Shown: positions 23,406-36,318 of the stretch, piece by piece
Layout: the number at the start of each line of letters is the position of its first letter
Numbering within the stretch: the first letter of the stretch is position 1
Assembly: GCF_011745365.1 (NCBI RefSeq)
Contig: NW_024468911.1
Span: 738,759-802,758 of the forward strand
Direction: 5' to 3'
Length of the DNA: 64,000 nt
Origin: Cryphonectria parasitica EP155
Taxonomy: Eukaryota > Ascomycota > Sordariomycetes > Diaporthales > Cryphonectriaceae
The notes under the pieces: model-generated
What the model was told of the DNA's origin: nothing
Databases searched by the model: none
What the model saw: the letters and a program-made list of their open reading frames with translations, nothing else
Translations under genes and position numbers: made by a program

Positions 23406-26206
23406 ATTCCGACGCGAGCATCTCCTACCACCGCCGCTGTGATTTCGGACTCTTATACGCGAATGCGGTTTGGGAATCCTTGTCAACCACTTGGATACCT
23501 GCGGTACTTTTTTATCTAATAAAGACAGAGTACAACCACGCGAGCAACCATCACCTTTGTCACTGCGATTTGACTTTTACCACTGCTGTTGACTTTATTC
23601 GCAAAATCATGGCTGTGCAACAATACACAGCCAGCGGTCATTCTTGGCTGCTAGCATTGGCGTTCATCAAACCAAGGTTTTATCATTTTTGTTTCATGTG
23701 GGAGAAGGGGGGGGATGATGAGAGCATTCAGTATGTGCTCGTTTTGACTTCAGTTCGATAAGCAACGCACTTTATCCAAGGCATTAGATTACAAATTGGG
23801 CATTTTCAGGGTTTGGGAAAGGCATATCACCATGTTGCTCATTATCATCGCGACGCAACAAACGGAGTATTCTTTTTTTTCTCTTCCGGTTTGTTTTAGA
23901 CCACACTACATAACATCACCCCGACACCATACTTATCGTTTGGTTCCATTGTGTAGAAGACTGAGAAATGAAAAGATATCTTACTACCATCGCCGTAGCT
24001 TGGGAATATGCTTTCAGTAAAACCAGAGAGAAATAGGGTCCAGGGACCTGCCCCTCAGGCGCAATAGGAGCCCCTTGGGGGGGGGGGGGGGAGAGACGAA
24101 GCCACGGGAGACTGAGGCATGCCATGCATGGTCAGTCGTTGCCCACCTGCGCACTTACACAGTAGTTGTACAGCTTTATGGGGATAGGCATAGGATCAGC
24201 CTTTCGAATGTCGTTTATTGAGAGATAAGGGTCTCTAGTGGGTTGCAGGGTGGCAGTGAGGACGGTGGGCCAGATCCCTTGCGCTGGAGCAGTTGGGGCG
24301 ATCGTAATACTTGGTACTGTGCGTACTTTATTCCGCTTTTCGTAGATCGATGCACCCATGTGATGTTGTCTATACTCGCATCTGGCCAACGAATTCCTTC
24401 TTGTCTCTTTTCTTTCCTTCCCCTTTCTTCATTGTGTTTTACGAAGGTTTGTTGAGAGCTGTTGGGCAAGGGTCTTTGCTGGCTCAGTTGGGGCCAAACG
24501 AACTCCGGGATTTTGGAAGAACATTCTGCATGGGCACACTCTCTCAGTCTCTAGTCGGAATATTGAAAGAAGCAACGGGATCTTTTGGCTCCTTTTCAGT
24601 CATCTGAAGGATGGGATTCATTGGGTTTCAGTTTGTCATCACTGGACAAGTAGCTGGCTTGTTGTCTGTGTTGTGTATACCATCCAGATGTTTGCTGCTC
24701 TTGGCCAGCGGTACATATTTCCGGAGATATTGGTAGAGGTAAGAGAAATAGAGGAGGAAGGATGTTTTCAGTCCATGGCAAACTGTAGACAGCCATAGTG
24801 TCTCGGGGCGTCTTCCTAGCACTTAGAACAGGGCGACTTAAAAGCGTGGTGGGAATATCTTCTTTATGTAAAGTGGAAAGATTCTTAGAAAAAGCACATG
24901 CAATCCAGCCAAATACAATTCCATAGAAAATTCTCATGTGCTGGTGTTTTGTTGTCCTTTGTACGCGCACACGAACGATGTTGTGAGCAGAGCGCCAATG
25001 GATTTTTGGGCCAGATCAATCACATGTCATCACACAGCAAGCTCTCAGAAGGATGGATGAGATGAATGGCTGGAAATGGAAGGGAGGGACACCAGATGAC
25101 GACAAGGCTCGGGTGTGGGTGGGTGGGTGGCCCTGTCACGCAACATATGCGCCACCAATCCGTCGACCGGTCACCGGCCTCCTCTTACATTCCGTCCGTC
25201 CCGCGCGCCGCGCGCTCAGGATTTCCGAAACAGGGGAGAGAAAAGTATGTAACGATGCAATGCATGCCATCATCAATGAACGCTTGTTGATATAGAGGCA
25301 TCATAGTAGTAGGAGGGAGAGAAGGAAAAAGATAATGATGGGCCTTGTTGCGGCACCTGAAATGGACTTGGTAGCTTTTCTGTTTCTGATAGCGCATCTT
25401 GCTATCCCTGTGCTATGACGCTACAAGCTGCTACAGCAACAAATCATGACAAGAGGCGGTGGGCCGCCATTCCCCAAGATGTAGAAGGGAAGGACATACC
25501 GAAGAGCAGGATGAACGGGCATATATCACGTCACGTGAAACATGGTCTTGCGGAATTCAATAATACATAAATCATGAGGGCAGATTGACAAGAGAGCTCG
25601 TGTGTGGTTGGATGACAAAAAGCGATGATGGTATTTGTACAGTAGTTGTAGTATCGTATTACAGGTGCCACAGATGACGAAAGTACTAGCCACAGGCAGA
25701 GAGCTTGGAACACTGACCCCCACTACCTGACACCATAGGCGGTTAGTTAGGACGTTAGTTAGGGCTGGCGCCACATACACTACGGCAACCAGCCAGCGTC
25801 ACTTACCACCTCACTGGGCCTTGGCCCCCTTGGGCAGGGAGAGACAACAGGCAGTGACGGGCACCAAAAAGCAAGAACTTGAAATCCGAGCTAGATAGAG
25901 TCTGGGTCTTGGCTTGTTTTTGGACAGGGAACACACCTCATAGCTGCCTGCAAAAATACGTCGAGACTACCATTTCTGTCGTCACCTTCTTTTACTTTGC
26001 ACTTCTTCTCTCCTCCCCCTCCAGCTGTCCATACATACACCTGCACAAACCTACCTATCACATCCTAACCCATCAGAGAGAGCCTCGTAATTGCATCTAC
26101 GCCTAGCCCTCAACCTTTGTTTTCCACCGCACTCGCATCTCTCCAAACACCAAAGAGCACGTGCTCCAGTTGATTTCCATCTCGACATCACCTCATCTCT
26201 TGCATA
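23406..26206. other. Intergenic region between the TBC and reticulon genes
   Basis: No supportable gene in 2.8 kb. It contains a 15-bp G run at 24077-24091. The last 250 bp are the pyrimidine-rich leader of the reticulon gene. Short open frames on both strands show no domain. Confidence 0.6.
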
Positions 26207-27677
26207 ATGGCCGACACCGCCAACGGAGCTTCCACCATGGACTCCCTCAAGGCTAGTAAGGTAAGTCAGAGCTGTCTGCTTCTTTGATGATGTCCAATGC
26301 TTTTCCCAATGCAACGCTCTCTATCTCCCCCAGGACTGCACCCAGCCCAAGCTCAAGTCTCTAATGTTTCGATGGATTGAATGCAAGCTAACAGCCTGGC
26401 AGTGTTTCAGGGCTCCAACCCACGAACACCCCTCCTCCCTCCGAATCTCTATGCCACCCCCGATAAGCTAACAACACCTCTCCAGATGCCCAGAGCGCCT
26501 ATGACTCTGTCACTAGTGGTATGTAATTTCCTCCCATCCTGTTTATCATAATATGGCAAGCTGACGTATTCACCTCTCCGCCAGGCCCCGTCGCCCAGTC
26601 TGTCCAGGACCAGCACCTGAAGACCAGCAACGAGTTCTCCAACCTCGCAGCCTCTCGCCAGACTCCGGCCAACCCGACTGCCACTGGCCAGCCCCTGACG
26701 CACTATCACTCCTTCTTCTCCGAGCTTCTGTCGTGGAATAACCCTCGTACGTACATGCCCGTGCCATAGCCGTCCGCACAGATATAGGGAAGAGCGGGCG
26801 GGGCCCGTCTCAAGATAAGAGCCCGGGAGCAAAGCCGACTAACCAGCTATGCCGTCACAGGGGCCTCCGCGATTGCCTACCTCTCTACCGTCTCGCTCAT
26901 CTTCGCGGTTAGATACCTGGATGTGCTCCGATGGGGCTTCAGGCTCACCTGGATGGTTCTGGGCATCACCATCGCTGCCGAGGTTGCCGGCAAGCTGGTT
27001 ATGAATACCGGTCTTGCCAGCCAGCTTCGCCCTCGCAAGTACTATACCGTCCCTCGTGAGGCCCTCGACTCTCTTATTGGCGACGTCCATGAGCTGGTCA
27101 ACTTCGTTGTCATCGAGTCCCAGCGCATTCTCTTTGCCGAGAACATTGGCGCCTCCACCACGGTAAGCAGTATATGGCACCTTCGTCCCCCCCTTTCCCG
27201 GGGGGGGGGCACCTCTACCAAGTCCGGGCCCTGCTGACAAGAGGCTTCTCTTCCTAGGTCTGCATCAGTGCCTTCCTCTCGTACTGGCTCGTCAAGATTG
27301 TTCCGTACTGGGGCCTCGCTCTCCTCGCCACCACCCTCCTCTTCACCGTGCCTCTGATCTACACCACTAACCAGGAGCTCATCGACCACCACCTTGCGAA
27401 TGCACAGAACATCGTCAATGCACAGACTCAGCAGTTTAAGCAGGTTGCCGGTACGCACACGGCACACGCCACTGAGGTCACCAAGCAGTTCATGGGAGAG
27501 TATACCTCCAAGGCCCAGCAGATGCTGCGTGGCGGTCATGCCTCTCCCAAACCCCAGGCTCAGGCTGTCAAGGAGTCCGACTTCCCTGCGGCCCCTCAGG
27601 AGGCCTTCAAGGCCGCCGACGAGCCTGCGGCGCCTGTGCCAGAGGTCAAGCAGGAGGAGCCCCTGATCTCCACCTAA
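26207..27677 (+). CDS. RTN1: Reticulon-like ER membrane-shaping protein
   Basis: Reticulons insert two hairpins into the outer ER leaflet and stabilise tubule curvature. Model join(26207..26255,26486..26518,26585..26746,26861..27162,27258..27677), 321 residues. Exon 2 is only 33 bp. I chose the donor at 26256 (gtaagg) rather than the stronger-looking gtaagt five bases on, because only the former joins in frame to DAQSAYDSVTSG-type sequence (first residue becomes Asn). The reticulon domain begins HYHSFFSELLSWNNP; hydrophobic hairpins lie at about 83-127 and 183-218, separated by a loop with RKYYTVPREALDSLIGDVHELVNF. The C-terminus is Gln/Ala/Pro-rich and ends KQEEPLIST. The fourth intron contains a 10-bp G run. 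Confidence 0.93.
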
Positions 27678-30600
27678 TTGTCCACGGACAGACAAAGTAA
27701 CGATGCGGTCGTCTATGCTCAACCGGTCCTGTTAGTAGACTTGGGACGCCAGCACAACAGGACCCGAGAGCCACGACCAGAGAATGAATCTGAAGGACTG
27801 TATTCTCTGGATCCTACATCGGAGGCTCGTCTCACATGAAAATTGGGGGTGATAGGGGGGGGGGGGCGCAGTTAGTTACGTGATGGTGCGGGGGAGGTCG
27901 AGGGTTTGCAGAGAGGCGAGCTGGCTCACATCACAGGCTGAGGATATCAAGGGGGAGAGGCATAGGTACGAAGAGATACGAACGAGGCTGTTTTTGTTTT
28001 TCGGAAATCCACACGGCATGCAAGAGCGCACTGCGTTGTCTTACTGGTCCTTTCCTTTTTTTTTTCCTTTTTATCTTTCCCTTTACCTGCAAGAGACTGT
28101 TGATGTTTGACGATGGACGAATGGCAGTCACGTTCTTCTTCCTGCGTTCTTTTTGTCTTGTACGGGAGTAACGGACGTGAGTTGGCGGACTTTCTCATAA
28201 TTCAAGGCGTTGCATCATAATTGCATCCTGCGTGCCTGCGTGCCTGGCTGGCTCGGTATCGTTCAACGATGTCAAGACGCCCGGGGCCAGGTATCACATG
28301 CTCATCAAATGCTCCTTCCTTCTCCTGGGTCCTCGGGTTTCAAGATCGCTCTGACTGGGCCAATCATTCAGGATGTTGGAGAAGATGGAAACAGTCTTGG
28401 GATAGTATCCTTAATAGGTCTTGGGGAAGCCGTGAGACTGGGCACAGGTACTGAGGGAGAATAGCCTAGCAAGTCATCTTGTTCAGACATGCTGTGAGGT
28501 ATTAGCCCGGGGTGGATCATGCACTATCTGGATTGATATTTAGCTTTTGCTTCGAGTTTTGGTATATTGTAACCAGACATCATTACAACAAGTAGTCTTC
28601 TCCTTCGGAGCCCAGCGGCCCCTCACGCTTGGGTTAACCCCAGCTGAGACACTTTTGACAAATAATCGTGTTCGTTTCGAGGGTCACCAGTTTGTTTGTC
28701 ACCATTTCCTCACGCACCAACCTGAGCAACATGCCGACAACTATACCAGGGACCATCTGTTGCTTTGCCTCTTCCTCTTGGCCATTTTCCCTTCCAGATG
28801 TTTGTTTTATCCTTTGTTCTGGTTTAGTTCATGATATGCTAAGTAACTAGGAAGTTGATAAACAGAGGGCAGACGATGAGTATTTTGGGTATACTACACA
28901 ATCAGACAGCCTTTGACCATTGTTGCAATCTAGCTGCTTACCCCCTCCTATAGTTACAGTATTAAGCTGTATGCAGGGCGCAAAGGGACAGACCACGCCA
29001 CGTACCACCGGCTGTGACGGACTCGCGTGCGGGATCGGTGTTACTGCTGTGCTACGTCGGGGTTATATTAACATTGTCTACAACGTCTCCCATCGTATGA
29101 GAACAAGACCACATGTCGGACACAGACAGTGAGGAACTGGGTATGGCAGGCGGCTGAGTGCAAGAGGTTCCGCGGAAATGAAACGCCTGCAGTTGCCGAA
29201 CTCCCGCCATTAGGTATGCCGGTGTTCCGAGTGCGTCGGTGAACCGTCCACTCAACAACGTATTTCTGGTTTTGGAGGGGCAATACGATGTCGGTGCAGA
29301 TATGGAAGGGAAGGTTTCACAAACATAGAAGTGTGAGTAGCAAACTATTGGTTATCACATGAAAGGGGGAGCTTGTGGCGTTGTTTGCAGGAGTATTTGA
29401 ACACTTCTGGCGCCCTCTCTTAATCCCATCAGGAGTTGGTCCATTTCCCAAATCGTCCTGTTATAGGTGTTTTGAGCTAACAGAGCAATTACATGATCGG
29501 CCCGTCGACGTTAGCCGATGTCTTAATTGCTTAATACTATCACAGTCTTTGGTGGCAGCCACGTCCGAGCCATGCAGGCGACGAGAATTGCCAGCTATGG
29601 CTGGGGAAGCCACGCCTCGAGGATATGCACCTGCCCGACCATCTCGATCTCCTACCTTGAAGCTACACCATCCTTTTAGCCGTCTCGTCACCGTTCGATA
29701 CATACTCGAAGTATTGGGTTGTGTTCCGTACCGAATGGCTCGCTCTGTTTGGCGGCGCGGGGGCATACGTACTGCCGTCGTGCTTTCCAAGGTTGTCTGT
29801 GCATTGGAACTTTGCACGAGAGGGCGGCATTGGATCCAACGAGAGTAGAAGTCGAGGCTCTACAGACACCACAGCCTGATCGAGTGACTCTTGTTGTCTC
29901 ACCCACTACAACCACCCAGTCACCGGTCCCTGATCCAGGCCTTGGCCTCTTGAGGCATTCCCAAGAAGAACAGGAGGAGGAGGAGGAGGAGGAGGAGGAG
30001 GAGGATAGGGCGGGGCCGCAAGACCATCGAGCCTTGGCCGACAGTCTTGTCACGATACGAGACACACTCCAAGAGGTTTGAAGCTCGTCGATACGTTATT
30101 GCCGACACTATTAAAAAACAATACAAGGCTAACGATGCGAAAGTAGTTGCTCTATAATAGCACGGACTCAACGAGGGTTCCTGTTGCTACCTGGGTGCTC
30201 TCACATCGATGGCACGTTACAGAGGATTGATGATTCAATATTGATGTGGTTTGAACTGCTACCACACGTGCGAAGCGATCCAATACTCAAGCATACAAGC
30301 GGCCTGCATGTGGCTCGAGCCGCCGAGCAGATTCCTACTTCTCCCTGACGAGATGGATACAAACAACGGCCAGCTTGCAGCCTGCCTTGAAATACCCGAC
30401 TCATCAAAATAAGACACTGATTGCGTCAAGCAGCGTCAGTACTATGCATCTCAGCGCCTAGGCGAATCCTGGGAGGATCGTCCTAGCAGCAAGCGAGTCA
30501 ATCGCAAATGCTCGGCCCTGTTCCGATCGTCTCGCCATATCCAAATATTGACATTCAAGACATCTGACGAATGGTTCGGCGACTACGGACCTCGGGGCTA

Positions 30601-32795
30601 CGCGTCACTTGCATCAAGATCGGCAAAGTTTCTTCACCATTACACAATATCCCACTCGGCACACCACAATCACCCATGGCACCCACCATCAGGCTTCCGC
30701 GGGCCCTGCCCGCGAATCGCCTCCTTTGAAATTCACACCTACGATGACCTATCAAATTGCTGTCATATACAGCAGCTCCTGCTGGCCAGCATAAGCGGGC
30801 CCTACCCTTCGGATGACTCGACTGAACAGGTATGGGGAAGACACCACGCGCGGTTTGTTCCTCCCCCCCACACCCCCGTCTACAGGCCCCTGACCGCCTC
30901 GCCCTGTAATTACATGCCGCGTTTATTCCAAGAGCCGAAGTCCCCGTCCCTCCTTCTTTGCGGGCAGCACTGAATCAGAGCTTACACCGAGGACTTGCCT
31001 ACCTCACAAGAGGCATCGTCTCCGCGCACGGCTTTTTAAGCATAGACTTACTTCGTTTTAGTACTTACCATGCACGCTATATGGTACGAAGCGGGCGAGT
31101 CTGAGAGGGTCGTAAGGTTGGGTGCAACCCCACCAACGCTACATCTTTTGGGGCGCCGCCCGTCTTCTCACCTTCCGGAAAGGTGACTGAATTGCATCCA
31201 ACGGCAGAGATACTAATCATAGCACTAGAACACACAGAAACACCAGATCAAGCTGTCGCAGGAGATCAGAGTGGAGTTTTGTTTCCACTCGACTGCGGCT
31301 TGTTGTTTAGTAAAGTTTGGCATCCTACCCGTCGTGCCCCAGTCCAGCCCGTTGTCCCCTTTCTGCCGAGGGGTCCACCGTCTCTCCCTCGAACGAGCCT
31401 TCAACTACGATCTTGCGATGTGCAAGAGGGCTAAGAAGGGTTGCCACTGTGCTCAGAGCAGGAGGGCCCGAATTTTGCCCCAGTCTTTGGGCCGGTGTAT
31501 GCTATCGATCATGGGTTGGCAAGACTAGGAAGGTGAAGACAAGAAGGGCGCCAGACAACGTCTCGCGCCTCGTAATGAATGTGACCCTATTCGACCCAGA
31601 AGAGGCCATCACGTTAGGTCGGATGTCCGCTGCTGGCCTCGGAGATGTCGAGACGTCGTCGTGGAGGTTGTGGAAGGTTGTGACAGGTCATTTACTATTT
31701 GTTTTAGGTGTACGAACGTCGAAGTTACCTTCGAGCAGCTAGGAACCAGCCGGCTTGGCACAGATAGAGAGAGCCAATGGCACAAAGATCGAGGTGGCAA
31801 ACGTCGACGACGACTCCTCCTCCTGCTAGGTCCGCGTGGCCCCGGTCAGATCAACCAACCCCTGGCCATCTCAACGGGTGATGATCCCCCGGATCGACTT
31901 GGGATGAAGGATCAAGGACGAGGGACGAACTATCAGATTTGTTTCGGTTTAACACCCAAAGGGTGGCCGCAGCCAGGGGTGCCTGGCGGAGGGATACAGG
32001 ACATAGAAGAGGTATGTACAGTAATTTTATGCGTTCTGGCGAGAGAGTTCAAAGAAGGAGAGAGGACAAACCAACGCCATCTCTGTGAGATCTAGCGTCT
32101 TCAGGCACCATCTAACGGACTATACCCCCCAGAAGAGGTCCGCCGAAAATATCAACATAGGACACGCATAACCTCCGAAGCATGTTTCCAACTTCCAATC
32201 CATGGAAACCTGCATACGGCTAGTCTTGGCACAAACCAGTAAGAGACCGAGTTTTGGTCCACCGCATCCTTTGGTCATGGCCCATATTACCCTTGGAGAA
32301 TTGGATAATCCTTCACGGTTGCTGCAGTCGTAGCATGCCACTGGTTGAGCAATCTTAAAAATTTCAAAGGGGGGAAGGAAAGAAAAAGAAAGGGAAAAAA
32401 GAAAGGGAAAGTGGGTAGGACTGCGTCATTGGCGGAAAAGACAACAACCCGCATCTGTTGCATGCTCTCGGTTACGGTAAGGAGAGGCGACTTCGATTTT
32501 ATCCCGGAGAACGACGGCAAGATAGGACCCATGGAGATCGACATGTTCTGATGCGACGTGCAAGGATCTGGCAATGATGAAGAAGGGGAAAAGGCAGACT
32601 GGGGCATCGTCTTAGCTAAAGACGAACGTATCCTGCTTCGTCTTGGGTTTCTTATGAGTATAAAGCCCAGGCGCATATCCCATTGGAAGTCGACAACCGT
32701 TCTAATGGTATGTCTCTGTCATCGAGGACATAGGCCTCCAACGCTCTTTTCCCCCTCCCCCCTTCTTTTTCTAACCCCTGCGCTTCATTTTCAAG
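27678..32795. other. Gene-poor 5.1 kb region
   Basis: I find no supportable gene, tRNA or transposon. It contains a 12-bp G run (27855-27866) and a GGA microsatellite (29972-30006). Open frames up to about 157 codons exist (for example 29375-29848 +, 31661-32095 +) but none has a recognisable domain, a biased composition or a credible splice partner. GC content is not depressed, so this is not a RIP-mutated repeat block. Confidence 0.5.
29972..30006. repeat. (GGA)n microsatellite
   Basis: About eleven GGA/GAG trinucleotide units in the gene-poor region; on one frame it would encode poly-Glu but no gene is supported there. Confidence 0.9.
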
Positions 32796-34967
32796 ATGCG
32801 TCTGTCTGTTGGTGCCGTGATCGCCCTGGTGACAGGGCAGGTCGTTGCCAGCTGCCCCTACGCCGACAAGCAGCTCAAGGACAGAGAGGCATGCCCCTAC
32901 GCCAAGCTGGCCGAGGCACGAAACGTGCCTTCCCATCCTCATGGCCCCAGGTCTCACCTCGTGAAGCCGCGTGAGCCTATCGCTGGCAAGAATGGCATCT
33001 TCTACATGAACCGCATTGCCCCCTCGGGCTCGGCCGTCTTCGTCGCCAACGCTGACGGCAGCAACGCCGTCCAGCTCAATAGCAACCAGACTAACCCGTT
33101 CGACTACCACGCCAGCTGGTCCCCTGATGGCGAGTGGATCGTCTTTACCACTGAGCGTCGTCTGGACGGCCAGGCTGATGTCTGTAAGTAATCTGAAAGA
33201 AAGATTGAAAACAAGAAGCAGAGGAGCACGTGTTCCTGTGGCCCTCTTGTGGCAAGAACAGACAGATTAACACCTTGAAACTACGTAGACCGAGTCAAGC
33301 CAGACGGCACTGGACTGGAGATCCTCGTCGAGACGGATGCGCACGACGACGCTGGTGTGCTCTCCCCAGACGGGACAAAGTTGGCTTATGTCTCGACGTA
33401 TGGCAACCACACGGCCAACATCTGGGTCCAGGACCTGACCACCGGCACGTCCTACAACCTAACTGACACGGCGCTCACCCGCCCGACCAACCAGGTCGGA
33501 CCGACAGGCCACTTCCGGCCCTCGTGGTCCCCCGATGGCGAGTGGATTGCCTTCAGCTCCGATCGCGACACGGACTGGACGGGTCACAGCAGCGGTATAG
33601 GCTGGGAGCACACGCAGACTCTCTCCATCTATGTGATCAGGCCTAACGGCACCGACTTCCGCAAGGTCCTCAGCGTCGACGACTACTCTGTGGGCCAGCC
33701 GCGATGGTCGCCCGACGGCTCGACCATCGTCTTCAATATCATAGCGAGAGAGGACACGTACGCCGCCCACGGCATCTCGTCCCAGAACTCGGGCATAACA
33801 GGCCAGATCGCTAGCGTGGACGTCGCGACGGGTACTAACATCGTGAATATTACCACGGGAGACTACCAGAAAGTCGGCCAGCAGTACATTGGCAACAGCA
33901 CCAACATTGGCTACGTCGTCAAGAATGGCGAATACGGCATCGTGCAGTACACAGCTCCCGACTCGACCCACCAGTCCTTCAACGTCACCTACCTCCGCAA
34001 CCCGTCCTGGTCGCCCGACGGAACTCAGATCGTCTACGAGGTGCTGTACTGGGAGCAGCGCCAGGCCGAGGAGGAGCTCTATTCCTTCGACTCGGAGTGG
34101 GAGTACCGCTTCATGGACGTCTTCCCCCAGCATAACAACGCAACCAACCGCATGGCCATCACGCAGAAGCAGCTGGGCGGCGCCAACTCCTCCGTCATTA
34201 CTAGTGGCCCCGAGTACACCGACCTGGTCGACTCGCTGGACACCTACCAGATCTGGAACATCAGTGAACCCAGCCAGGTGGAAACCGTGGAGGAGGGCGG
34301 TGGCGGCTGCTTCCAGCCCACCTTCTATCCCGACGGCAGCAAGCTCGCGGTCGGCCTGGGCACATGGTTCGCAGGGCGTACCCAAGGAAACGGCGTCCTG
34401 TACGAGTTCCCCGCGTCCGGCGGCGAGTACACCGCCCTGACGGATGGCACGCAGAACGCAGGGTTCCCGTCCTATTCGCCTGACGGCACCAAGCTGGTGT
34501 ACCGCCTCTGGGACCTGGACAGCGGCGTGCCCCTGGGCCTGCGCGTCCTCGACCTGACCACCAACGTGACGACCAACCTGACCTGGGGCTGGGACAACAC
34601 CCCTGGTTGGTCGCCCGACGGAGAGCGCATCGTCTTCACCCGCAACGTGAACTGGACCGAGTCGTACGGCGCGCGCTGGTACGCGGATCGCTTCGACGTC
34701 ATGACCATCAAGCCTGATGGCACCGAGCTGACCCGCGTCACCGACTCCGACGCCAACGATGCCCACGCCGTCTGGAACTATGATGGCCGCATCATGTGGA
34801 ACAGCGGCATGTACGGCTTCCGCGACGAGTGCGCCCAGTACGACAACACGTTCCAGCCGTACGGCCAGATCATGATCATGAACTACGACGGGTCCAACAA
34901 GACCTTGCTGACAAACTCCATGTGGGAAGACTCCATGCCCCTGTTTGTACCGAATGAGTACCTGTAA
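32796..34967 (+). CDS. Secreted PD40/TolB-like beta-propeller protein
   Basis: Function unknown; related modules occur in bacterial TolB and in the propellers of prolyl oligopeptidases. Model join(32796..33183,33289..34967), 688 residues; the intron runs gtaagt to tacgtag in phase 1. The signal peptide (MRLSVGAVIALVTGQVVAS) is followed by a Cys-containing mature start with a repeated CPYA motif. At least eight propeller-blade signatures of the form WSPDG or SPDG plus a hydrophobic strand are visible: HASWSPDGEW, LSPDGTKLAY, RPSWSPDGEW, PRWSPDGSTI, PSWSPDGTQI, FYPDGSKLAV, YSPDGTKLVY and PGWSPDGERI. Many N-x-S/T sequons suggest heavy glycosylation. No hydrolase catalytic domain follows the propeller, so it is probably not a complete S9 peptidase. 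Confidence 0.85.
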
Positions 34968-36318
34968 GGTGCCCTTCGTCGTATCGCGAGCGCACGAGAA
35001 AGGAAGGGAAAGAAAGAAAACAACGAGAGGATCTCTTTTGTTTCCTCATCTGAGCTTGGGAGGCATTGTGTTCGATTCTTGTGACTGTATATAGTCATAT
35101 TCTGATGCATTCTCGTTACATATTACGCAAGGAACCCATGATGATACTTTGTCCATGTATATATATACAAATCCTAGCATTGTCGACTTTGGAAGAAGTA
35201 TTCCGTGTGCCTTTTTGGTGTGAAAAGTCTTAGTACTGTACTCGGGAAGAATCTGATACGAGAAAGAAGCTGTAGATCTGGACCCTTTGTCGAGAAAAGA
35301 AAGGAAATCTGTTGTGTAAGTAAAAAATCAATGTGGGTCACTGGGCAAGTAGATGTTACTTTTCGGCAGCATTTGGTCTCTTCCTTTCCCTCTTCTTCTC
35401 TTCTCTTTTCTGTTTTACTATATTGTTGTTATTTCATGGACAATGGAGTCTTGCCTGATTTTGGAGAAACTAGCAGAATGAATTATCAGAACAACGAAAC
35501 CCTTTTGATCATGACCTTGGCGATGCTTATATCCCCCCGGAGGGGGGGGGGGGCTTCTTCATTCTGTGTACTACGTGCTACATGATACACAACGCAAAAT
35601 TACGATGCATCATATATGACATCTCAGCACTCTCCCTCTCATGTGATTGTTGATGTGAATAAAGGTTCCAGATTTGTGAAACCTCCTTCGCTCCCTCGCC
35701 TTTGCAGAGTTTTCGGTTTTCTGAGGGACAAAGACGTTTTGACAAAGTTATTCTTTTCTTTTTTGCTGGCCCCAGCCAGCTGAATTCAGCATAACTTTGT
35801 TTTTTGGGGGGGGGGGGGGAGGGGCGTTCATTGTTCTTGACGCCCCCCTCCCCTTCACCAAACATGCCATGGGGAGAAAATGGGGCAAGATCTGTAACCA
35901 AGGCTGTGGAATGTGGAAAAAAAACACTGGTAGGAGGTATTCAGTCTCGGGAAGGGGGGGGGGAGGGGGAGGGGGTTGGATGAGTGTTCTTTCAGATATC
36001 ATCTTGGGGCGCCATTGAGACTTGCAAGCTGGTCTTGATGATGTCTGAGCACTTGTTTTGGATGATGGGTATATATTGCTGTGCTACTTCCTCGCTGCGA
36101 GGAGGAGGAAAATCGAAGTTCCTTTCTATCTCTCGAAAAGAGAGAAAGAAGAGTCCGCTGCCACTGGAGCTGGCTGCAGTGCAACACTGGCACAGAAAAC
36201 CCCCTCTTTTCCTCCTCCACAAGCCTCCAGACTTCAGAAGCAAAACATACAACCACCCACCCACACAAAGCAGAAACCCACTCTCATCAGCAAACTCGCA
36301 CATCATCGATCCAGCGCC
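34968..36318. other. Intergenic region
   Basis: No gene seen. It holds a TATATATATA stretch near 35158, a 12-bp G run (35542-35553), a 14-bp G run (35806-35819) and a G-rich stretch near 35955-35975. An open frame extends upstream from the next gene to 36058, but the better start is 36319. Confidence 0.6.

Noticed and set aside
14394..32795. RIP-mutated transposon remnants in the gene-poor blocks
   Set aside because: There is no strong AT shift, no terminal repeats and no transposase or reverse transcriptase fragment.
33459..34766. A 435-codon open frame on the minus strand
   Set aside because: Antisense shadow of the PD40 propeller gene, which has signal peptide, repeat motifs and a proper intron.
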